This document shows, one piece after another, positions 26,347 to 38,525 of a DNA stretch of 64,000 bases (positions within the stretch are counted from its first letter, which is position 1; every line of letters begins with the position of its first letter). Under the pieces are notes generated by a model. That model was given only the letters and a program-made list of their open reading frames with translations. It searched no databases and had not been told where the DNA came from. This DNA comes from Pseudorasbora parva (Eukaryota; Chordata; Actinopteri; Cypriniformes; Gobionidae), in the NCBI RefSeq assembly GCF_024679245.1, contig NC_090188.1, positions 41,620,992-41,684,991 on the forward strand, read 5' to 3'. The position numbers and the translations under genes were made by a program.

Positions 26347-27499
26347 AAAAAACAGTACTAGTTTCCAATAACAAGTAATGTCTATCCACACTGAAAGCAA
26401 CAATTCTGTGTGAGGTTGTACGATCACAGCCAACAGAACATACTTGATAAGTATATTTTAGGTGCTGGACAGAAATGGTCAGTGATGGAGTTTTCTGATA
26501 CTGACTGCAAACTGTATCATATTTGATATTTGATACGCAAATGTCTAAGGTCACTACATGATCAGCACGATCAAAACTGCTGAGGAAAAACAGCCACATT
26601 CAGGTCATGGCGTATGTTTCTTTTTGCTATAAATCTGATTTTTAATAAAGTTAACATAAGAATATCTCTTATATTGTATGCATGTAATATTTCAAGATGA
26701 ACATTTACTGGACCGAAGCAAGAAAAATCATGTTAAATGTATTATATGAATAAAAGCTTTTGAAGATCATGTATTTGTAGATCACAGTCATGAATTGTAT
26801 TGCATTGCTTGTATTACAGAGCTTTGATCATAACATTTAAACATTTTAAGACATTATTGGAATTATTATAGAGTGACAATTGATATTGATATTAACTTTA
26901 TGTATAACTTTCTTACAGTATAGCAGTGAACCTGCTATACTGTAAGGAAGATCTCACCATGGCCATATAAAAATCAGCAGCTACAAATTGCATATTTTTG
27001 CTCATAGTATCAATTACCTGTGCATCTTTCCCAGTATCAACAAGCCAAAAATAATATCAAATAAAACATGTTGTTTTCTTGCTGTTATACACAATAATAA
27101 AATAAACAGAATAGACCAATACAACAGAAACCCAGCCATGACGAAATGGTCACTTGATTAGGATACAAACACACGAAAGAACGCTTCAACATGTGTATGC
27201 ATAAGTCCATGTATGGGAAATAGGTTATTTCAAAAGCGTGTGCAAGGCTGCATTTATTTATTAGAAATACTGCAAACACAGTATTATTGTGAAATATTTC
27301 AATATTAAAATTAAAATACCCTTTTCTATTTGAATATGTTTTAACACCAGCAACTTCATTGTCCCCAGAATATTTAGTTTATAAAGAACAGAGTTTCTAA
27401 AGAGCTTTTAAACAACAATATCTATTTTTATCAACACTTTAATGTGGACAAATTTCACACGCACGCAAAAAAGAGAAAATCAAGCTTTTTGTCAAAGAC
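26347..27499. other. intron 6 spacer with one perfect hairpin
   Basis: AT-rich. The one structure seen is a 15-bp perfect inverted repeat with a 5-base loop at 26912-26946. Confidence 0.5.
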
Positions 27500-28440
27500 T
27501 ATGAGCCCTATTTTAATGATCTGAGCGCATGATCCGAAGCACACTGTGCAGGTGGTCTTAGGGATTGTCTGAATCCACTTTTGCTAGTTTAACAATGGGA
27601 AAAAAAAAACATCTGCGATGGTCCAAAAGGGTTGTCCCTAGTCTCCAAGTTATCATGGGTGTGTTTTGGGCATAATGAGCAATAAACCAATTGTAGTCTC
27701 ATCTCCCTTTCCCTTTAAAAGCCAGTTTCGCTCGCACCATGGCGGTTTCGCTGATTTATTATGTGACCGGTAAGACTGAACGCTTCTCCAGAGAGGATTT
27801 TTTATTTATTTTTAATATATAAAAATTCTTGTGTGCTGCTGTGTGTCCCTGTGTGTGTAATAAGCAGTGTGTGTGCGTTGTATTACTAATGCACCCTTTA
27901 AATAACACAAGAAACACTGCACTATGTCTTTAGAGCAGGTTTGTGTTGGTTAATGGACAGTCCTTTTCAGTTCCTCACAATAGCAACACGCCAACAATGC
28001 GTCTGAACACACCTGGTTTTCAGACCAGACGGTCATGGAGGAACAGACGGCGTGAGTGCATTTGCTATTTAAACAACATGCCATGAAAATGATAACCGCT
28101 TCAGGATGAAACTAGTAAAAAACACTTGCGTCGCACCTGGCGTTGCATTGCGTCGGATGTATGATATGAATGCGCAACAGGATAAACAGATTCCTGACAC
28201 GCAGGCTCTGTTTTTAACAGTTAAAAATGACAAATAAATGCATACTCCGAGAGCTCTCCACAAGGCATGTTTGATTACCATCTGGATGAAATTGATCGGG
28301 AGAATGCAGGCTTATTGTACACGTAAGTTAAACACCGCGCTAAACTAATGCGTGCTGCATTGCAACACACACACATATAGCTGATCTCACATCACGCAGA
28401 GATCGCGCGTGCCTCATACAAAACCAATCAGTGGCGAAGA
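27500..28440. mobile_element. dispersed repeat, probably DNA-transposon derived
   Basis: It begins near GAGCCCTATTTTAATGATCT, a motif I recognise from repeated fish sequence. It contains CGCTCGCACCATGGCGGTTT and runs to about ACCAATCAGTGGCGAAG. The ends are not sharply definable. Confidence 0.45.
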
Positions 28441-28799
28441 AATGTATTGACAACATTGTTCTGTGATTTAACAATAAAATATCTTAGAAACTGAAAAGTT
28501 CTAGCATATATTTCTTGATAACTAAAACTCACAGCTTCCCTATTAGTAGAGACGCTGCCAGGTAGAATTAATTCACACGCAATCACTCACTAATGCATTC
28601 ATATACATGTAATCTTTATTGAGCTACTTCATCTGTATCTTATTCAGAACGAGCAGAAATCTGTGAGAAATATAACGACCATAAGACAAAAGAACTGATA
28701 CAGAAGCTGTTATGTAGGACCAATAACCGTATGGGCAGTGCTGTCATATGCTATAGCTGTCCTGAGCACAAGAAGACCAGAGTTCACGTCTCAGCTCGA

Positions 28800-28904
28800 G
28801 GCTTATTTGTTCTTAATTGACGTCATCAGCGACTAGTCGACTTCGACATGACTTTCATCACATAAATGTCGCCTATAAAAAAATCGGAAGTCGTTCAACC
28901 CCTA
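28800..28904. mobile_element. right end of a hAT-type element
   Basis: The segment ends TCGTTCAACCCCTAG. Read on the minus strand this gives CTAGGGGTTGAACGA, a hAT-style terminus. No matching left end was identified. Confidence 0.45.
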
Positions 28905-30242
28905 GCATAAGCAATATTCGATCCGCTCTCGGTTTATGAAGATCTTTTTCTTTGCTTTATTTTGGATCTGGAGACGCTGAATTATTTCAGAAGATGAGTA
29001 ACAGCGCCCCTTAACGTATAGCAGTGAAACCATGGATTGCCAGAAAAAAACTTGTCAGTCAATGACATTGGGTCGTTGTGTCAATTTTTGGGGTGAAATA
29101 TACATGTACAGCTTTCATGAGATTCAGGAACACTGATGAGGAGAAGGCTGCTGGGAGAGCGGGGGCAGGAGGAGAGCTTGTTTAGATATGTTGCTTGTTC
29201 AAAACCTTCGGAAAACCTCAAAGACCCTTGTTACTTCAGTGTCGAAAGCAAAGAAACGCTCTGAAATCTCATGACAATTTTCCAGTACTCCCCCTTCAGT
29301 CTCAAACCCAGACTCACTTGACTGGAAGTCAACTTGCTAACACAGTGTTCCACCTCCCTGACCCCTTTCTCCTGCTTCTATTGTAAGAGACTGGCCGCGT
29401 CCTTGTAAATGCCCTTTTAAACAAATGGAGGAGATTTGTAAGGAGGAAGAAGAGTGGAGTGGATGACGGTGGAAAAACAAAGCTCTACTCAGGGAGGTAA
29501 TTGCGGTACTACTTCAATCAGTCCTTGATTTGAATGGTGGTTGTTGGTGATTGGGCTTCATTGTCTGGTTTCTCCAGCGGCTCGACCGCCCGCCTGCCCG
29601 ACCCTCCATGCGAGAGCAGCAGGTAGGAGCTTTTCCACAGGACCGCCCCGCTAATAGCTAACCTTCATTGGCAGGACACACTTAGCGCTCACTCTTTCTG
29701 GAAAAATGGCCACTGTTGATTGAAGGGCCGAACAGCAGGAGGCGTACGTAGGTTTAAGAGTTACGCTTGTCTTCCAGAATGTTTGTATCAATCTTTAGTT
29801 TACTTGTCCAATGTGTTGCAGACATTTCTAACTGCTGGATGAAGCAGAAAGCCTGCAAACTGCTGTCAAACTTGTTTTGTTAAGAAAGTCACTTTTCCTA
29901 TCAGGATGTTTTCTGTTGCTTTTTCATTTGATCAGTCTGATGGCCTATGAGTGATTCTTACACAATGTGCTAACCAGGTGCCTATTGAAGGCACAATATT
30001 TAAGATTTTTTGATTAAAATATCTAAAACCCACTAGAACAATTTTCAATAGATTTTGTTGTCTTACATAATCCAACATGTTTCCAAGAATGTTTAAATCC
30101 AGAGAAATAAGCGATTTTAACCAGGACACCTATGACTTATCAATGACTTCATACCCGCGTTACCCTCAATTTCCGGTTTTATTTTGTAGAAATCATGGAA
30201 ACGCCAAAGCCGCTTTAATATATGATGTTTTTTATTAGACAG
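28905..30242. other. intron 6, largely non-repetitive
   Basis: 29100-29760 is balanced in base composition, free of obvious repeats and without a sustained reading frame. It is one of the few candidate conserved non-coding intervals in the window, but conservation cannot be judged from one sequence. Confidence 0.4.
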
Positions 30243-31379
30243 TAGGGATGTAACGATATTGACGATATCGCGCTATCGCGGTGGTAAAGGTGTCTCGATA
30301 TCGTCGTGGTTGGGTTACAATATTAAAAGGACAGGTGTCCGTCAAAAAGCAAGAGGAATAAACACAGTCCCGCAGGAACAAATCATGGTTAACTACAACT
30401 TAACATGGATGGACCTCTACCTGTCATGATAATATATAAAACTCCCGATGTTAGAGTAACACTTACAGAAGAATAAAATAAAACCTATTTCGTTACCTTT
30501 TGGAGCTTGGAAGGCTTTAGTTTGAGCAGATGTTCAATACCATCATCATCTGTCCTCGTCAGAGCTCGTTTACCAGTATATTCAGCATCTGCCTCATATT
30601 CGCCATCTCGAGCATATTCTCCAAACTCATTTTCAACGTCTTCAAAATCAATATTTTGATCACTGAAAGCTCCTTGACCACATCCATCATCAAGAGACAG
30701 TGACACTAACATATGATTGTGTTTAGTACTTGCTCTCTGCTGGAAATCACTGAGCCATTTCAAGTTTTGCAGATTATAATTTTTGTTTCGTTTTCTGTCA
30801 GAGGTAACTATGAGTAAAACGTCACTTCATCATTGGGTATCAGACATTGCCACCTTGTGGAATAAAAGTGAATTGCGCCCTATTTCCTTATTATAGATTA
30901 ATTTATCAGTGTCCAAAAAATATATATATATATATGTACCTCGGGTCATTAGCGACCCTATACAATTTTGACAAATACTAGTTAAAAAACAGGCATTCAA
31001 TTATAATTCTATTATTGTTTTCTTGTTATATTGTTTAAAATGGATTGATTGAGGAATACTAAGAAGGTTGATGTTTAACTTTAAAAAATGAATGAGGAGC
31101 AGGGTAGTGAATGACGCGACCTGAGGTATGCATTTAAGGGTTAAAAGCACTGTGATCAGCGTTTTATGTTGTCATGGATCCATGAATACAACAATAAATT
31201 GCCTGTTGACTGACAAAAGCAGAATAAATGTCAGTATTTTTTCGCTATTATCACAAACACTATCGTGAGCTATTTAACAATACCGTGAGCTTTTCCACAA
31301 TATCGCAATAAATATCGTACCGCGAGGTCAATATCGAAATTGTATCGTACCGTGAGATTTTGATATCGTTACATCCCTA
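30243..31379. mobile_element. 1137-bp hAT-type element, 8-bp duplication TTAGACAG
   Basis: It starts TAGGGATGTAACGATAT and ends ATATCGTTACATCCCTA. TTAGACAG is duplicated exactly at 30235-30242 and 31380-31387. The interior holds a minus-strand frame (30485-30763) with an acidic stretch, NIDFEDVENEFGEYARDGEY. It might be a degraded N-terminal transposase segment; I do not recognise it. A small element is nested at 30939-31126. Confidence 0.93.
30939..31126. mobile_element. 188-bp mariner-like MITE nested in a hAT element
   Basis: The ends are CCTCGGGTCATTAGCGACC and GACGCGACCTGAGG, an imperfect inverted repeat. TA lies on both sides, as expected for Tc1/mariner targets. It lies entirely inside 30243-31379 and so arrived later or moved with it. 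Confidence 0.6.
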
Positions 31380-31387
31380 TTAGACAG

Positions 31388-32786
31388 GTGAGCCACTGTT
31401 TGGATCATTGATGGACAGAAACTAATCATTGTTCTCCAGCTCAACACAGTTAGTCTCCGACTAAATCTGGAGTTCTCGATTTACCACAAGTACCATGTTT
31501 TACCATGTCTCATAGTAGCGCCGATCGAATGCACATAGTAGCATTATAACATAACGTTCAACACACTCAAACATGTGTAATATGATAAAACAGTGTTGCG
31601 TTACCCCACATACGCATGACCAGAAGAAGCAGAAGCGTTGTCTGCGGCAGAATAAAAGCTCCATTGGTATTGAGCCATGTGTTGGTTTTCAATATACTAA
31701 ACGGCAACTTCATTATTACAAATATATAATTACAAAGGCATTTAAATATACTTGATAGACAAATTTAAAAATACATTACATTAAATCATATTTTATTTAA
31801 CCAAACACTTAAACCAAACGGTAAACTGGAACATAAAAAAAACAATTAAAGACTTAAAAAAAAAATGACATATAGAGTCCTGAAGAAGGTTACAAATATA
31901 TATAATCTTATTTTTTTTTGGGTGCAATAAGTACAATCATTCTGATCCAGAGGATGCATGACAAAGTAGGCGGTAGCTTAAACCGCGACTAATTAAGCCC
32001 ACTAAATGAGGACCCTACCTCATCATCATCACCATTGCTCTGGCTTATCACTGGTAAATACCGCAAACTGTTTTTTTCTTTCTGCAAAGTCATATACAGC
32101 CACAAGTTTTTTCAGCAGGAGAAGTGGTTTATCGACTTTTGTCACCACCAGGACAGTTTAAGCTAACTTGGGTGGTCCTAACACTTATCAGGGGCTTCTC
32201 TCGTCCAGGTCAATCAGAGGAGAGGCGATGCCAGGACATCTGAGAGAGAAACCGGATACAGGGGCTGCCGAAGGAGTTAGCAGTGCTAGGTCTCGAATGC
32301 CTTACTGGGGCCCCAGCTCTATTGAATGGCTTTCTTCTAGTCGGATACTAGTGAGAAGGTTTTCATAGAATACAAAGAATGATGGTAGGAAACCATCAAC
32401 TATTGGTCGAAATACCCATTTGAAACATCCCCTGTAGACCATTTCCTGCCATTTAAGGCACTATGTTGGTGCCTGCAGGTATTAACTCACAGGTTAGCCG
32501 CTGGATGTCATCCCAAAGCCCACTGTTTCAAGCAAGTTTCAAAGCAGTGATGAGTTTTAATTATTGGCAGAGCTAAGCTGAATGATTCGACAAAATAGAA
32601 ATAACTGGGATTGGTAACGGTGGCACTTTCAGAGCACATTACAATATGCATCAATCAAAGTTAAAATATATGCCTATAAACAAACATTATTGAAATTAAA
32701 TTATTAAATATACCTTAAAACACATTCACAGTTTTAAATAAAATAGAAAATATTACTGGAGTACGTTTTACAAGAAAATACAATCA
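31388..32786. other. intron 6 spacer, nothing recognised
   Basis: Contains a GC-richer stretch at 32150-32560 with a short plus-strand frame but no domain I can name. Confidence 0.4.
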
Positions 32787-33017
32787 CACTTTAGTTTAGG
32801 ATTCAATTCTCACTATTAACTATTAATTAACTATGACTTTTGCCTCAATAAACTCCTAATTACTGCATATTAATAGTTAGTAAGGTAGTTGTTAAGTTTA
32901 GGTATTGGGTATGATTAAGGTGTGTAGAATATGTACTAATAATCAGACAATATCAATGTAATATGCATGATAATAATCAACTAGTTCATAATGAGAACTG
33001 GAGCCTAAACTAAAGTG
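32787..33017. mobile_element. 231-bp fold-back MITE
   Basis: CACTTTAGTTTAGGATTCAA at the left is matched in inverted form by GGAGCCTAAACTAAAGTG at the right. The pairing extends about 35 bases with few mismatches. No coding capacity. Confidence 0.8.
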
Positions 33018-33464
33018 TTACCAAAAAATACTATTGCAGTCTTTCTATTTCAACATTTCTCATTTAATTGAATGTGTTACTTACAATTTCTTTGTTATTG
33101 CTTGTGAAATTTACAGGCAATTTCCATAAAGTAAATTCTATGCTATTTTTTTGTGTGTGTGTGTAGGCTGCATTAATTCGGGGATTCATTGTGTTAATAT
33201 AGTTATGATTTCAGGTTTTATTTATATGTTTTAATAAATTCGTACAGAAACCAAACAAAAATATAATTTTTTGTAATAGCGGCTGGTTAGGACAAACGCT
33301 TTTATCGTTTGTTGGTCTATTGCATCCCGCGTGTTCGGGACATGCTGAGATTAATGTTGTAATGAACTGTCTGATTGGCTCTTTGCAGTGCAGCCTAACA
33401 GACTCATTTCTACCTCTATGATGGGTTTAGCTACAGGCACATGGAAAAACACAGAGTAACTCAC

Positions 33465-33580
33465 ACAATGTCAGTGCAGGCGATGCAGGGCACACTGCGG
33501 GTGTTGGTCATTATCAAGTCCAGCGCTGCTGAAGTGTCATTATCGCAGGTGGGGTGGGCAGCACATTTCAGGTAAAACTC
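33465..33580 (-). CDS. prkn: prkn exon 6: end of RING0, start of RING1
   Basis: This 116-bp exon, the same length as human exon 6, lies between acceptor CATCTTGTAG and donor GTGAGT. It reads [19 protein letters not shown], then [19 protein letters not shown] plus two bases of a Val codon completed by exon 7. KCAAH carries the last RING0 zinc ligands (human Cys212, His215), with Lys211, the residue that contacts the phospho-Ubl, kept in front. PCIAC carries the first pair of RING1 cysteines (Cys238, Cys241). The residue between them that is Thr240 in human is Ala here; human T240 substitutions to Met or Arg are disease-linked. That is a species difference in a fish sequence and not evidence of a defect. 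Confidence 0.95.
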
Positions 33581-34351
33581 CTACAAGATGCACAAATGAG
33601 ATGTAATCATTTCCTGCAAATCCCCACTGCAGAGATTTTATGTATTTGCAGCATGAGGGTAGTATTACTAGATCCAGCTGAGCTAAAGCTACCAATTTAT
33701 TCCAACCGGGGGGACGGTCCTTTTTGTCAGCCAATCACTACAGCGCTAGCTAGACAAAAAAGGCACACTAAATATTGTTCCTCCATTAAAAATATGGCTT
33801 TATAAAAAATATAAATTCTGATGTAGTTTTCTTGATAAAATGTAGGTGACTTACTATGTAATAATGTAAAGTTTAGACTAGCTAAACACATTTACTCAAG
33901 ACAACCTAATCTTACATGCTCATATGGAAATTTCAGGTTTGAATCTAACCAATGCAACATCCATTTCCTCCTTCTCTCACCACAATTTTCTGTCTTTATC
34001 AACAACAAAGAGCTTAAACCAATGTGTTTTAGCAGGTTTATGCTGGTCTCCCGGATAAATAAAGTTTAGCCAATTTTGCCACATTCCTGAATAAAGAAAC
34101 TTTATTTCAACTTTATTTCAAGGTGTCTTTGTTACAGTCTAATTATGCATTTAAGTACTGTGTAATAATAATTAATTACATGTACTTAGGATAGAATTAG
34201 GGCTGGGGTTTGGTTTATGGTTAGTTGCATGCAATTATGCATCATTTATAGTTATTACTACAGTACCTACATGTAACATTTGTAACAATGACACTGTAAA
34301 ATAGTGTTACAGAATAAAAGATATAATATGACAAGATTGTTGCTGTCTCAC
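33581..34351. other. prkn intron 5 (771 bp)
   Basis: The shortest intron in the window. Apart from a TAGGGCTGGGGTTTGG-type segment near 34200, related to a common repeat, no element is evident. Confidence 0.7.
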
Positions 34352-34435
34352 CGCTATACTGCCATCACAGTCTTGTGACTGACATACTCCATGAATCCTG
34401 TTAGGGAGAAGGACATCATCCCAGCAGCATGGCCC
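34352..34435 (-). CDS. prkn: prkn exon 5: RING0, middle segment
   Basis: This 84-bp exon, the same length as human exon 5, lies between acceptor GTCTGTAG and donor GTGAGA. It encodes 28 complete codons: [13 protein letters not shown] followed by [15 protein letters not shown]. It corresponds to human residues 179-206. The CWDDVL core is conserved, and the two cysteines of VCQSQDC match zinc ligands Cys196 and Cys201 of RING0. It begins and ends in phase 0. It sits only 771 bp upstream, in transcription order, of exon 6, the shortest intron in the window and the one with the least transposon load. It is too short to stand out as an open reading frame; it was found by looking for the missing exon between exons 4 and 6. 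Confidence 0.94.
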
Positions 34436-34798
34436 CTACAGACAACACAAACCATCACAGAGATGACAGACATCAGTCACAGGAAGATGAGGAGGACTAT
34501 GGTAATTGGACGACAAGTAAAGGGCAGGAATGTGATGAGGAATATAGAGTAAGATAGAAAGAAGGGTCAAAAGATGGAAGGGCAGATCAAAACTCAGAAC
34601 AGCTCACTGAAAAACATGCCTTTACCTACATTTGTGCAAAACTCAAAAAATAAGCAGTGTACAGCTGAAATGAAGTGGTCAGATTATTGATAAATAAAGA
34701 CTTACACTACAACGATACTAGGTTATGACCCTCAATACACTTTTACCATAGTGCATGATAAACTAATATATTTTAATAGGTAAAAGTATTACATTTTA

Positions 34799-36450
34799 AG
34801 GTAAGTTGAAATAGGATCCAATTGCAGCATCCAACTGCAACAGGCTTTATTTTACCAAATAACTCAGGATACATAGAAAGCGGGACAGAAAAAAAAAAAA
34901 ACACTTAAGTGCAACAATAACACTGGGCTTACATAGATAAGGACTAGCAATTAATTGAACAACAGGTGGCAGGAATACAGCAATCAGACACACTGGGGAA
35001 CTGGGTCAACTGAACAGGAACACGGGCAAACATGATTCAAAACAGAATACAAAACTGAACTGAACACAATGAAGTCCAGCGAGGGCAGGTGTGGGCAGGT
35101 GTCCTGGAGTTGTTACAGGTAACCAGGGCGGTTCTGACAGGCTAGGACTCCTACAGGCTGAGACAGGGAGGTAGAGTCCTGCAAGGGGGTCGGGTACCCG
35201 CATAAAAGTGGCTAAAACGGGTGGATTGTGACATTCCTAAAATTCACGGGCGGGGATGCGGGCGGATAACTAACTCCCTTCGAGTGAGTAGTAGCGCGAA
35301 TGAAAGACGTGCAATATTTCTATGTCTAAATTACCATTAGACATACGCAACAACACGATATGCCATTTGAGGCATCACGTCACCAGTACTGCGACAGTGC
35401 GACTTTTGTTAATGCCTCTCGTAGCCCAGATGGAGCGATCGCTGCAGGAGGAGCAATGGATGAAGTAAAAGTAAAGTTGGGGAGTGGACGGAGTATATAA
35501 AATTGTTGATAAAGAGTCTTCAAAGGCACTTTAGCCTGTTTCATTAGCCCATTCATGACGCTGTTGTGATGTTGAGAGAGGTGCAGGATAAAAAATAAAG
35601 CATTTTCATTCAAATGATTTTAGAGTGTGATTTATCGCGTGCACGGATCGGGTAACAGCCCAAATATTAACGGTCTGGGCGAGGACGGATTTCATTTTGA
35701 TATTTTCACGGGTCACGGGTCGGATCCGGTGCTGAACTTTGTTGGTATGGGCGGGGGCGGGTCACCAAAAATAGACCCCTGCAGGACTCTGCAGGGAGGT
35801 GCAGGCAATGCAGGGAGCCATAGCATAGAGACGGCGGTAGCTCTGGGAGGTAAAAAAAAATATATATATATTGGGAGGAACTTTGGAGTTGTGAAATGGA
35901 GTGGACTCGTGGTCTGGAGCCAACACTGGAGCAGACTGAGGGGCTGGATTAAAAACGGGCCTCCGCTCAGCCACGTACAGCAAGACTAAGTACTGAAAAA
36001 ACTTCCTATGGAACAGACTCTGGTGAATTTGGACAGAATTGGTGATTTCACAGACTGGAGCAAACTCTGGAATTTCTCTCACTGGAACAGACTCTGGAAT
36101 TTTTCTCACTTGGACGGTGGCTGGCACGCTGGTTTTCTCCAGGTTAACGAGGAACCACTGCAGAGAAGAACCCAGTCCATGTATTCCCTTAATGTCCCTA
36201 GAGGTCTGTCTCTGAGCAGGTGCACTCTGGTCTCTGCATTAAGAACTGCCCGGAAAAACACACACAGGCTGGTGTCATGAGGGACATTGTAATTCTAGGA
36301 ATGAATGTGTGTGTCTCTCGAGGGACTGGTTGCCCTGTGAGGAAGATAATCTTTGCTGCTAGATCCATATAGTTTGCTATTCTGTCACAGGTGGTTTCCA
36401 GGTAAGTTGAAACTGGATCCAATTGCAGCAGTTTTCAGACTTTATTTTTT
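34799..36450. repeat. 1.6-kb block bounded by a direct repeat, origin unclear
   Basis: AGGTAAGTTGAAATAGGATC at 34799 recurs as AGGTAAGTTGAAACTGGATC at 36400, each followed by CAATTGCAGCA and a T-rich stretch. This could be the trace of a retrotransposon with short direct repeats or of two copies of one repeat. Frames between them carry low-complexity repeats (PVREIPEFAPVCEI) and no domain I recognise. Confidence 0.4.
35172..35791. mobile_element. 620-bp hAT-type element, 8-bp duplication CAGGGAGG
   Basis: It starts TAGAGTCCTGCAAGGGG and ends CCCCTGCAGGACTCTG. CAGGGAGG is repeated exactly at 35164-35171 and 35792-35799. The interior is rich in CGGGTCACGGGTCGGAT-type motifs and holds no intact transposase. 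Confidence 0.9.
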
Positions 36451-36766
36451 AGAACTCTTATGGCGGGCGTACACTGTGCGAATTCGGACACTTTGGAAGT
36501 TGTGAGATAATGCAGACACTACGAGTCAGTTAATTTGATAATCGCATCAAATCATCTGGTACACGACACGACTGCACTGCACAGCGAGCTGCGGCGATCA
36601 CACAAGCTTTCACGTTAAACACATAGAGACCGGAGCTTTCAATCTTGCTGATAGCTTCAGATACAAAAAATAATTTTGTACAAATTTGCACACATATTTT
36701 CCATTCCATTCAAACAAAACAATCAGAGGGAGAGACGGCACGCCGCACGCATGAGAGAGTGAAAGT

Positions 36767-36804
<38 letters not shown>

Positions 36805-38525
36805 ACTGTATAGTTGTATCCACTGAGCTATAGCCTAATATTACTCATAGATCGAGCCTATGTTACATGGTTGTGAATGATTTAGCAATAGAGGACAGCC
36901 ATACGCTGGTAAAAATCGGGCCGGAGCACTGAAACAAGAGCCCCAAGAAACACAAATCACGATAAAAGAGATCAAATAGAGCAAGCTAAAATAGCACAGG
37001 TTGCTTCAGGAAAAGCATTTTTTTTTTCACATTTTTGCTTTTGTTAACATTATTGGTTACGCTTATGGTAAGGTTTATTGGAGGAGGCAAGACAAATTTG
37101 ATTGCGATACAGCATTAACCTTTTAGCACCACTTACCAGACATTTCATTTCCGTACTGCTGCGATATGTGCAACAACCAGCAACTAGATTCGCATTCATC
37201 TGTTTTAGATAAAAATGCACACGCTTTTAGCCCCTCTCAATAGACAGCTGTGAAGTTGCGAAACAATTATCACTTTACTGAAATGTTGCCACAGACACGC
37301 TTTTCCAGTGAACCTGTGTAGAAAACCTAAGATCTTAAAATGCTAACGCTAATTGCTCTAGCTCTGATTACTCAAATACAATGTTATTGTCTTTACCTTT
37401 ACATGTACATACAAGGACAGTTGGTCCTAAAACAACCAACAACTAAGATTCCAAAATGACCGTTTTGAAAGTATCCACTGAAAAATTACAATGAAGGTTA
37501 AATAATATTTATAGATAATAAATATATTCAAACAAATATTATTTTAGAGTCTAATATCCCTCCTTTAAAAACCACCAGCATCATATCACACTCTTTATAC
37601 CTGCCACCTCCGTCACACACTCTTCCTTGTCCTTCTGCCAGATTAAGACACTCTCTCCATCCATAATTGTTTTGGGACGACGTCCCCCCCCACACACACA
37701 CACACACCCCGCTTGACTCCGACCGTGCCTGATTAGCATAAGCATTTAAACATTCTGACAGGGCCCTTAATAAGCAAGAGAAAAGGTTAAGAAAATCATT
37801 ACTCGCCCACAGGGGGAGCGGGAGGGGGTGAAGGGAAGGGAGGGTGGAGGGATGAAACAGCCGTGCTGTGGCGGAGGAGCCCGGAGATTACACGAAGACA
37901 CCTGCTTAGAGACAGCAAGGAAAGGTCACACAGACCCCCGACACGCCGGCTCAAAACAAACGCGCACGCTCGCTACTGAGAGTGTAAATGATTAATGAGA
38001 AAAACGGCGATGAATTATTCAACAACACACCTCCCGCATTGTTCACATCAGTCTCACCTCCCCAGCCTCTCAGGACGTTTTCTTTTTTTTTTCTCCATGG
38101 AGGAGAATCAACATCGCAGTCCCACAAAGCCTTAATTACATTATTGTTTAACAAACAGGGCTGTGTCTGTGAGCCAGCTGTGAGGATTCTACTTCCTGTA
38201 TCTAGCAGAGACACATCTACTACACACACACCCAAGTCAGAGCGCCTGATTGGTTGACTGCGGTTGCGTTCACCACACTCAATTATAGACATTTGAAGTC
38301 AATGAAAACACAAACATGGCACACATCCAGAGGAAACAGAATTGAAGCACACACAGCAAATATGCAAATGTTTGAGCACATGGAGGAAACACAGTACTAA
38401 TCACAAGTGACATCAAATCTTGGCTTAGGCAAATGTAAGAAACCATCTTTGGTTTAACCATAAACTGTAATTAGATTTTAAGCACATTCCACTACTACAC
38501 TACAATTTGATGCATATGACCTTTT
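36451..38525. other. intron 4 spacer
   Basis: 36460-36610 begins with GGCGGGCGTACACTGTGCGA, related to the repeat terminus near 7930. A (GT)n tract lies at 36770-36801. 37660-38290 is non-repetitive, GC-richer sequence without a coding domain. Confidence 0.45.

Noticed and set aside
28740..28800. tRNA-derived SINE head
   Set aside because: GAGTTCACGTCTC only loosely resembles a B box, and no A box at the right distance or SINE tail was found.
35627..36127. Overlapping frames of about 120 codons on both strands
   Set aside because: They cross the boundary of a hAT element with an 8-bp duplication and carry only low-complexity repeats.
37660..38290. Promoter or CpG-island-like region
   Set aside because: It is GC-richer than its surroundings but has no TATA, initiator or coding exon that I can tie to it; left as unassigned intron sequence.
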